Made by a program: the position numbers and the translations under genes. Below the pieces are notes generated by a model that worked only from the letters and a program-made list of their open reading frames with translations, was not told the DNA's origin and did no database searches. A stretch of DNA of 64,000 bases from Protula sp. h YS-2021 (Eukaryota > Annelida > Polychaeta > Sabellida > Serpulidae), in contig OX457027.1 of NCBI GenBank assembly GCA_949752745.1, positions 18,680,603-18,744,602 on the forward strand. The letters run 5' to 3'. This document shows positions 56,510 through 64,000 of this stretch, piece by piece. Position 1 is the stretch's first letter, and every line of letters starts with the position of its first letter.

Positions 56510-57140
56510 TTAATATCGCAAAACCAGAGCGGCCAGAGAACGCAAAAAAGAGTAACGGATTATATCACAAACTGCCAATCGACACCTATTAATTTTTTGG
56601 CTTTTGTAAACAAAAACAAATGTCTTCCTGACTAAACGCATAATTCACCAGTGACCATTTCCATTTTTCTTTTCCCCTCAACAGCCCTTTCACAAAGTTT
56701 TATTTGAACAAGTTTATACTGTTTTCGTAATAATAAGATCTTTTACTTCATACAAATGTATCCCATATGCCCAGTAGGCGGGTTAGGCATCACCTTTATC
56801 CAATTTTTTAAGGTGGTGGGGGGTACGTAACTTCTCCATGACTGTGTAAAACACGTGACTCACCCCGTGGGAGAGTGAAGGATGGGGGATGGGGTGTGGT
56901 GTCAAAATAATGCGCTTCTTGTCACAGCATAAGATATAAAATGGTCCACTTCAAAAGTGAAAGCTTCCTCCACGTACTGCGTAGAGGTCAGTTGCAAGAA
57001 GTTTAAGAACTGACCGATAATTGTGCTACTAATATTTTAAAGTATGTCTAAAGAATGAAGGAACATTGGAGAATCTTCTGGAAACGCTGTGTAGTTAATA
57101 ACTATCCTAAGTTAACAAAAGGGCCGACCTGTATATACTT
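56510..57140. other. No gene identified
   Basis: No recognisable motif or repeat. Confidence 0.4.
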
Positions 57141-57149
57141 TTGCCAGCT

Positions 57150-57375
57150 TTGATTACTCGTTCGCGCTTGTGCCTGTACCTCAAATTGGGCTGTATTGGG
57201 CCATGCGTGAGCGTAATCCAGACTTCTGAAACGCACCGCAGCTTGGTACAGTTATAGTATCTATAACGAGGTGAGTCAACAATTCTTCAAGTTGCCACTA
57301 TGAACATCCCTAAAATATGAACAATTTCACAAACGGACGGAAAAAGGACAGCCATAATATTCAATGTACACTAGT
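57150..57375 (+). repeat. Interspersed repeat, copy B of pair with 50970-51240
   Basis: Same orientation and block order as 50970-51240, without the 50-bp tandem duplication. Ends in ATGTACACTAGTG, the same word that begins the MITE at 51227. Confidence 0.75.
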
Positions 57376-57389
57376 GTTCGGACGTCACA

Positions 57390-57930
57390 GATCTTGTCCA
57401 AATTATATGCTATTTCATGATGACGTCATCCGTCGTACTCGTTTGTTGTACTTGCGACAAAATTTGACAGAATCTTTCGGACCTTACGCACAAGATTTTA
57501 GCGCAGTGACGTGATACAGCTTGATTAATTTCGCTACAGCCGTCAAAGGTTGGTAGAACCATCCGACTGACCCCAGGAATAACCATATAAAATCTGAAGT
57601 TGATACGACTTTCCCTTTGCGAGATGTTTTGTACAAAAGATCTTGTTCACATTTTATACATAATTTACCCGATGACGTCATACGCCGCACTCGTTCATTG
57701 TACTCGCGACAATGTACATGCGACTCCCAAATAATGTACATGCGTCAAAAGTTGATAGAACCGTCCGACCTACCCAATGAATGAACAGTTCAGTTTAAAG
57801 TCGATCCCACGTATCTTTCTCGAGTTGTCTTGTACAAAAAATTTTGTTCACAACAGACTGACACACATACACACACACGCGCAGAACGTACAAACACTGC
57901 ATGTCTCCCCTTGGTCGGGGAAACATAAGG
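57390..57930. mobile_element. Hairpin-ended repeat with two core copies
   Basis: Two tandem units of about 220 bp share GATGACGTCATNCG, CACTCGTT.ATTGTACT.GCGAC and GTACAAAAGATCTTGTTCA-like blocks. Next come CACACATACACACACACGCG simple sequence and a hairpin GTCTCCCCTTGGTCGGGGAAAC (about 57903-57924). Confidence 0.55.
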
Positions 57931-58670
57931 AACGTTTTAGTCGAAAGGGTTGGCAAGTGTGCATCTGGTTCATTAAGTTTAAAAGAAGTTAACAGATTGT
58001 TTGCCACAATTTGTCTCCATCTTACAAATCTAAGAGCAAAATTCTCGTTTAACCCAGGGTTAAAATTCAAATTATAGTGGTGATAGCTTCGAAAATCTGG
58101 TGAATTTTTATTAATGATTTTCAAAAGTGGCAGCCTAGATGCTGAAAATATTCATATATTCAGAACCAAGCCAAAAAGTTTGTGTGGAAACGCTTTGCAT
58201 AAAAAAAAACACAAGGGGATGTACAAGCAAACTGAAACTTTCCAACTGTCATTAAAACATTTAGAACTGGCTCCTGTCATCAAAGCTGTTGCGAAAAGGT
58301 AACATGCAATGTCTTCAAACCTGCTTTTACTGACTTCGTCATTTTGAATCTGAACAAATATCTGGTAACCAGTGTATCTCTTCCAACAGTTTGTGGAATT
58401 GACATTGTATCTTAACAAAATAAAACCAACATGAAGTATTAGGGCAGCCCTTTTAAGATATACATAAACAGCATAAGAGGAAAATATTTACAAACTGAAT
58501 CTTCACATCGAGGTTATAATATACACTGTGACAGCAATGACATCACTAATTTCGGTCATGTGTTCCTTTTGTCTTTCATTTTCACCAGCCAAAGTGTCTA
58601 GTGCACTTTTAGACTGGGGTTACAATATATAAAAACTACAATGGCTAGGACAAATTGTCAGTAGTCACAC
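57930..58670. other. No gene identified
   Basis: Short frames on both strands (57795-58418) lack motifs; no repeat structure is evident. Confidence 0.4.
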
Positions 58671-58674
58671 TTAA

Positions 58675-58925
58675 TGTATTCCCCGCGTGTCGGTCGGTCT
58701 GTCGGTCTGCCATCAAGAGCTTGTTAACACGATAACTTAAAAACTGCTGCAAGAATTTTAATGAAACTTGGTATGTGGCTTCTATGGAAACAAAAACATA
58801 TCGGTATTGTAAATGGTACAGGTTCGTCCAAGGAAAATGGACCAGCTGGACTTAGATTGACTATTGATTGACTATTGATGGGGGGGGGGGGGGCTGTGGG
58901 GAATATGTGGACTACGCACACTGCT
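58675..58925. mobile_element. Interspersed repeat with ATTCCCC end (copy B)
   Basis: Reverse-complement copy of 50060-50345. Includes a G-run at 58879-58893. Confidence 0.75.
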
Positions 58926-58931
58926 CTAGTT

Positions 58932-60120
58932 AGTCCCCCGCCGGGGGACTATAGTTTTCGGGTTTGTCTGTCCGTCTGTCTGTCGACACCTTTTTTGTTA
59001 ACACACTCAAGCCTACATTTTTCCACCGATTGTTAAGATATTGTATATATGGGTAGTACTGGAACGAACAAGGATCGGTATTGTAAATGAGCCATGTCTG
59101 CCCAAGGACATTGGCCGAGCTGAACTTCACAAATTTTCCCAATCCTTACTCAGTCGCATGTCGGCCCAAGGACATTGGCCCAGCTGAGCTTCACAAATCT
59201 TCCCAATCCTTACTCGTTCGAATGAGTTTGTTAGCACACTCAAGCCTACATTTTTCCACCGATTGTTAAGATATTGTATATATGGGTAGTACTGGAACAA
59301 ACAAGGATCGGTATTGTAAATGAGCCATGTCGGCCCAAGGACATTGGCCCAGCTGAGCTTCACAAATTTTCCCAATCCTTACTCGTTCGAATGAGTTTGT
59401 TAACACACTCAAGCCTACATTTTTCCACCGATTGTTAAGATATTGTATATATGGGTAGTACTGGAACAAACAAGGATCGGTATTGTAAATGAGCCATGTC
59501 GGCCCAAGGACATTGGCCGAGCTGAGCTTCACAAATTTTCCCAATCCTTACTCGTTCGAATGAGTTTGTTAACACACTCAAGCCTACATTTTTCCACCGA
59601 TTGTTAAGATATTGTATATATGGGTAGTACTGGAACGAAAAAGGATCGGTATTGTAAATGAGCCCTATCGGCCCAACGACATTGGCCCAGCTGAACTTCA
59701 CAAATTTTCCCAATCCTTACTCAGTTGAATGAGTTTGTTAACACACTCAAGCCTACAATTCTGGATCGATTGTTGAAATCTTTTAGATATAGGAAGTATT
59801 TGAAGCAACAAAGGTCGGTATTGTAAATGAGCCCTGTCGGCCCAAAGACATTGGCCCAGCTGAACTTCAGAAATTTTCACAACCCTTACATACTGGAATG
59901 AGTTTGTTAACACACTCAAGCCTACATTTTTTTGAAACAATTGGCAAAATGTTATACACATAGGTAGTATGGGTGGTAACAAGAATTGGTATTGTAAATG
60001 AGCCATGTTGGCCCAAGGACCTTGGTCTAGCTGGAATTTTTAAATTCACGAATATGATACGAAGGTTGTAGTCCAACCTAACACAATCAAATACTGGGAT
60101 TGTATGCCGGCGGGGGACAT
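58932..60120. mobile_element. Pearl/HINE-like element with 169-bp tandem core
   Basis: Starts with a perfect hairpin AGTCCCCCG/CCGGGGGACT (58932-58950) and GTCTGTCCGTCTGTCTGTC. Six core units follow, starting near 58998, 59228, 59397, 59566, 59735 and 59905; the central ones are 169 bp and nearly identical, and the first is about 60 bp longer through a partial internal duplication. It ends near GCCGGCGGGGGACAT (60106-60120). Known pearl elements of bivalves have the same plan: tetranucleotide simple sequence plus tandem cores of about 160-170 bp. The minus-strand frames of about 92 codons are products of the repeat. Confidence 0.75.
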
Positions 60121-60620
60121 AGTCAGTTTCACTGACCCACTTTTTCGGTTCTACGTTTGATTGAAGTTTGCTTATTGGCAATTCAGAATAGAAAGAGGGT
60201 CTCCTTCTAATTAAGGCTGCATTGGAGTCAAAAATAAAATGACTATGGCACCTTTGCCTCTTGACCAATTTTAGTGTCGCTGTCATAATGAAAACGAACT
60301 TGTACCAGACAGAATTTTTGCTGGCTGAAGTGAACTAAATAAACACATACTGATCAAGTTCAAATGTCCGCCAGTTACTCTGACAGGAGGCGGGTACCGT
60401 CACTTGGCGGTTTTGTCCGTGCAGAAATTATGTTTAAACAGAGCTTTTCATTTTTACCACCACTTTGATAAAGTGGTGAAATCTTATATGCTTTGCAAAT
60501 ATCTGCTGATCTTTGGGTTGTGTTTTAAGCCTTATCCAAATCCAGTGTTGCCTCCTCTAAACAGTTCTCTTTAAGGGATCTTATGTTTTTTTCTCTGTGT
60601 TCAGCCGAGCCAAGGAAAGC

Positions 60621-60694
60621 ATGCCGGGAACCGTTCTTCCACCGAATCCCAAACTAGCTGCCGTTCCCGACGTGGAAATAGATGAGAGTGGACG
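60621..60694 (+). CDS. PHPT1: PHPT1 exon 1 (coding)
   Basis: ATG at 60621; encodes MPGTVLPPNPKLAAVPDVEI, then DESG, and splits the Arg codon at CG/GTAAGT. Confidence 0.93.
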
Positions 60695-63600
60695 GTAAGT
60701 GCTGACGCCTTGTGATATTCACTGCGTGTCTGCAGTTTCTAAGAGAAAGAAAAGTCTATCATATTAAATGCAAAGAGGGGCGGAGGTATTTACGCTGAAA
60801 TGATGGGTATGCAGGAAGATGTTGAGGAAGGGGGGGGGGCGTGATTTTTCCAAGCCAGATATTTATAGAACCAAAAAGACTACCTGTGTCCCTGTTCAAT
60901 AAGTAATTTTAATTCCTTTTCTGTCTAGCCCCCTTCTTCTTCTTCTTCTTCTTCTTCTTCTTCTTCTTCTTCTTCTTCTTCTTCTTCTTCTTCTTCTTCT
61001 TCTTCAGAAGCAGGGTCTGTAGCAGTCATTGAAAGTATGTGCGTATGTACCCTATACCGGTAACAGTGTTGCCACATCATCCTTCTTTAAAAGGATTATC
61101 CTTTTTTTTAAAAAAAAAAAAAGCCCGATTTTACCCTTTTTTATCCTTAAATACTTTTTTTATACTTTTTAAAAATTTTCATCCTTTTTTTATCCTTTTT
61201 CGCTTTTCATCCTTTTTTTTATTTTGATACTTTTTTCAGTTTTTTCGTTCAAAATACTATTTTTTCCTAATTAGATATATGTTTTTTTTCTGCTAGAATT
61301 TTTTCTCACTCTAGTCATAATCCTTGATTAGGCCATAATATTAACCGCTCTTACACTGTATGTATATGTAATTTCCAACTTTTTTGCAGCGTCTATTGTT
61401 AAAATCAAAACATCTGTAGAAAAAGGGTATTTTGTCATGGAACTGAAACGTATTCTTCGTAAACGTAATCAATATCTTATCACACTGTAAATATCCAGTA
61501 TTCTAAATGATGTTAAGTAGTTTTTATTTCTTGAATGATTTTCAATAACTTCAATCTATAATTTTGAGTTGCATGTCCCTAGGGACCATCGATAAAGTAC
61601 GTACGCACCTTTTTTTTTAGACCAGCCGACTATGTCGGGCTGGTTTTATCACATCAGTAGTGGGGTATCCGTCGTCTGTGTGTACGTGTGTAAACTTTAC
61701 TTTAAAAGTTTAAGTTAAAATGCTTCTCCCTCAGCTTTGATCGGATTCCTCTCAAATTTTATACGAATGTTCTCTAGAAAGGCCTTTCTTTAAAAGAAAT
61801 TTTTTTGGCGATCCGCCAAAAATTGGCTAAATGGGGGGCATTTAAAATTTTTCGGTTGCCAATTTTCAAAATGCTTCTTCTCCCACAATTTTGATCATAT
61901 TTTCTTCCAAATTTGTACGATTATTCTCTAGGTAGGCCTCTTTTCCAAAATTACTCATTTTGGCGATCCGCCAAAAATGGGCCAAATGGGAGGCATTTTT
62001 AAATTTTTTTGGTGTCTAATTTTCAAAATGCTTCTTCTCCCACAAATTTTGATCGGATTCCTTTCAAATTTTGAACACTTAATCGCTAGGTAGGCCTCTC
62101 TTGAAAAATAACTTTTTTTTTTTGGCGATCCGCTAAAAATTGGCTACATGGGGGCATTTAAAAACATTTAGTAGCCAATTTTCAAAATGCTTTTGGCACA
62201 ATTTGATCGGATTCCGTTATAAATTTGTAAAGTACAATCAGGTATGCAAACATTTTTAATCGCTGTGAAAATGAGCATCATAAATTACAAAAAAAATGAT
62301 ACAGTATGATTTACATTAATGTTTTCTCGATCTTCAGCAAAATATGAATTATCCTTTTTTTCATACTTTTTTCCCCAAATTTATCATTTTTTATCCTTTG
62401 TTTCATCCTTTCTTTTTCTTGATGACTCCGTGGCAACACTGCGATAAGATGAAAAATAGATTTTCCTTTCAGGATTTTAGTCTTAAAACCTTTAAACCAG
62501 CTGGCTATTACTTTTTTTTTTGACAATTTTTGAAACATTGGCAGAAATGTTGCCAGGAAACCAATTTTCTTAAAAATTTAAACTCACTAGGAAAAATGCC
62601 CGTCTAAAAATTTTAGGTAGGAAAGCACTCATTGGTACTTACGTGGCTATTACTGTTTTTCGAGAAAAGATGGCGGAACTGGGCCAGAGTCCCTGAAGTG
62701 TTTTACGGAGAATTGCGTTTATTTGCATATATAAGAATATCGGTGCATTATTTATTTAAACTGCCCCAAAATAAAACAAGTGGAACCTTTAAAAGTGCCA
62801 AAAATTGTCTGAAATGTATTCCATCCTCTGTTATTTTTGGACTGTGGCTTACATAAACATTGGGAAATTATACAGAGCCCACAATTGTGAAAGGAAGTTT
62901 GCACTTCTGAAAGTAAATGCGTTGAGAAAAGAAAGACAAACAAACAAATTCAAGGCTTGAGTGAATTCAAATTTTAGGTTTAAGTACATATTGTGCACAA
63001 TTACGGACCCAGACAAGCCAGAAGACAAGAAAACAATTGTAAGGGGGACATCCCGCGCAGAATTTCACGGTATCGTGTAAAAAGTATTCATACTAACTAA
63101 TGCTATGACATAAATCAAACGTGTAAATTATTTTCCTGTTTCTACAAACGTTAACACAGAAAATAAACCATATATCATTTCAAGGTATAACTATAGGTGT
63201 TATAGCTTATGTGGATCTGTCAATTTCTTTTGCATTCCTAAACGGAAAACCAGTGTTTCTTTTCAGCTGATATTTATGGCTCCTGTGTTTTATTTCAGCT
63301 GATATTTGTGACTCCTTTGATTTCTTTCATCGCTATTTATGACTTGTGTGATTTCTTTCAGCTGATATTTATGACGACTTAGATGCTATGCTTGAAGATC
63401 AAGGACTGACTTGTCAGTGTCTTGGGGGAGGCAAAATAAAACACGACCCTGATGCTAAAACCATCGAAGTGTTTGGAAAATCTCAGGTTTGTTGGCTTGG
63501 CGTTTTATAGACCCCGTATAACAGTACGCAACAACAGCACGTCAAAGATCTTACGTATGTATGACCTCCGGGATGTCTCTTGCTTCAGGATGAAGTTTTA

Positions 63601-63983
63601 CGCGACTAGGAAGTTGAATATAAGTTTATAGGTTAAAGGGGAAGTAAAAACAGCAAGACATCATTGCTTGAACATGTGATATGTGTTGTAGTAACACCAG
63701 TCTCTCTTATTCGTCCAAAAAAAAACAAAAAAAAAACAAACAAACCAAGTAATTTGCTGGTTCAAGACTTGTTAGTGGAAAGAACAGTTTTGTGTGAATC
63801 TGCATTCAATAGTATTTGGTATTGGCTTATATTTGGAATTTTTATAAATTGTATATATATAACGTAACACAGTCGTGTTTTTTTCTATGTTCACAGGGCT
63901 ATGGAAGGGCAAACCATTCGCTGACGGTTGACTTATTGAGAAAGCAATATCCTCAGTATGCCATCACGTGGTCCGATGACTGA
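60621..63983 (+). CDS. PHPT1: 14-kDa phosphohistidine phosphatase, four coding exons
   Basis: Exons 60621-60694, 62978-63069, 63362-63486 and 63897-63983 total 378 nt, 125 residues plus TGA, with all phases matching and GT-AG introns. Human PHPT1 is also 125 residues. Recognisable blocks: AAVPDVEIDESGRFKYIL, KTIVRGTSRAEFHADIYDDL, QCLGGGKIKHD and GYGRANHSLTVDLL...YAITWSDD. The catalytic His (human His53) corresponds to His55 in AEFHADIYD; Lys27 in RFKY corresponds to the conserved active-site Lys. The enzyme removes phosphate from phosphohistidine in cytosolic proteins. An AG at 60603-60604 (GTGTTCAG) just before the ATG suggests a further 5' UTR exon upstream. Confidence 0.95.
60933..61004. 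repeat. (TTC)n microsatellite in PHPT1 intron 1
   Basis: About 24 TTC units, uninterrupted. Confidence 0.97.
61064..62441. mobile_element. hAT-like element in PHPT1 intron 1
   Basis: The ends CAGTGTTGCCACATCATCC and GATGACTCCGTGGCAACACTG are inverted, and internal AAAAGGATTATCC and ATCC-T-rich tracts are mirrored. It encloses a second repeat array (61615-62230). No transposase was seen and the flanking 8 bp do not match clearly. Confidence 0.55.
61615..62235 (+). repeat. Hairpin plus tandem GGCGATCCGCCAAAAATTGG array
   Basis: Begins with an ACCAGCCGAC-TATG-TCGGGCTGGT hairpin (about 61621-61644), then GTCGTCTGTGTGTACGTG, then three or four units with CTTCTCCCACAATTTTGATC, GATTCCTTTCAAATTT and GGCGATCCGCCAAAAATTGG. 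Same family as 575-1260, and apparently inserted in the hAT-like element. Confidence 0.7.
62978..63069 (+). CDS. PHPT1: PHPT1 exon 2
   Basis: Acceptor CAAATTTTAG, donor GTATCG. Encodes FKYILCTITDPDKPEDKKTI, then VRGTSRAEFH including the catalytic His. Confidence 0.93.
63257..63361 (+). repeat. Reiterated splice-acceptor segment in PHPT1 intron 2
   Basis: Four tandem units of about 30-38 bp: TTTTCAGCTGATATTTATGG, TATTTCAGCTGATATTTGTG, TTTCTTTCATCGCTATTTAT and the true junction TTTCTTTCAGCTGATATTTA. Three of the four retain TTTCAG/CTGATATTT. Each extra copy includes the first codons of exon 3. Confidence 0.85.
63362..63486 (+). CDS. PHPT1: PHPT1 exon 3
   Basis: Encodes (A)DIYDDLDAMLEDQGLTCQC, LGGGKIKHDPDAKTIEVFGK, SQ; donor GTTTGT. 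Confidence 0.94.
63897..63983 (+). CDS. PHPT1: PHPT1 exon 4 (C-terminus)
   Basis: Acceptor TTTTCTATGTTCACAG. Encodes GYGRANHSLTVDLLRKQYPQ, then YAITWSDD and TGA. Confidence 0.95.
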   Translation, partial: GYGRANHSLTVDLLRKQYPQYAITWSDD

Positions 63984-64000
63984 TTACTAGGTGTGACGTC

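Noticed and set aside
59127..60286. Series of 82-139 codon minus-strand ORFs (MGKFVKLSSANVLGPTWLIY)
   Set aside because: They repeat with the 169-bp core of the pearl-like element and have no independent support.

Overview
This is eukaryotic, repeat-dense animal genomic DNA. It holds spliced genes with GT-AG introns, tRNA-derived SINEs, non-LTR and DIRS-like retrotransposon remains, many foldback/MITE-type elements, microsatellites and long A, T, G and C runs. No bacterial operon, rRNA gene or CRISPR array is visible. The proteins are invertebrate-like. Tandem-core elements ending in a hairpin next to GACA/GTCT-type simple sequence resemble the pearl/HINE class of mollusc repeats, so a mollusc is my best guess; this is inference, not proof.

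I can support three host genes. (1) An uninterrupted Maf-family bZIP factor at 26919-27827 (+), 302 residues, with a TATA box upstream and AATAAA downstream. (2) PQBP1 (polyglutamine-binding protein 1, a WW-domain splicing factor) on the minus strand, reconstructed as seven coding exons between 54018 and 42587. The exon phases join into a 308-residue protein with the conserved start [15 protein letters not shown], a WW domain, and the C-terminal motifs DPMDP, GTWSTGL and [13 protein letters not shown]. (3) PHPT1 (14-kDa phosphohistidine phosphatase) on the plus strand as four exons between 60621 and 63983, giving 125 residues, the same length as the human protein.

Layout: 1-570, degenerate ACGGGTCGT-type palindromic repeats; 575-1260, a tandem array of a GGCGATCCGCC-containing repeat; 1292-5335, a complete 4,044-bp element with about 1.2-kb terminal inverted repeats (TIRs), 5'-AG...CT-3' ends and a 6-bp target duplication GTTGAC, which are Polinton/Maverick-like hallmarks, carrying only small unknown ORFs and iteron-like repeats; 6290-7770, a decayed DIRS-type element (-); 9508-9577, (CT)n; 9860-15660, more degenerate palindromic repeats surrounding a dead LINE with RNase H (10470-11900) and a SINE; 16620-17900, a second decayed DIRS-type element (+); 18115-24671, a dead LINE whose 1,991-bp segment is present as three near-identical head-to-tail copies; 25288-25455, a SINE; 26500-28100, the Maf gene; 28100-40600, AT-rich DNA with several repeat elements and no recognisable gene; 42500-54100, PQBP1, including a 54-bp minisatellite that starts across the end of exon 5; 54100-60600, repeats including a 169-bp tandem-core pearl-like element; 60600-64000, PHPT1, with a hAT-like element in intron 1 and reiterated splice acceptors in intron 2.

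The most unusual items are the small Polinton-like element with unknown genes, the PQBP1 minisatellite that copies splice-site-like sequence about 22 times, the tandem triplication of an already dead LINE, and the repeated acceptor of PHPT1. All homology statements come from reading motifs by eye; no database search was run.
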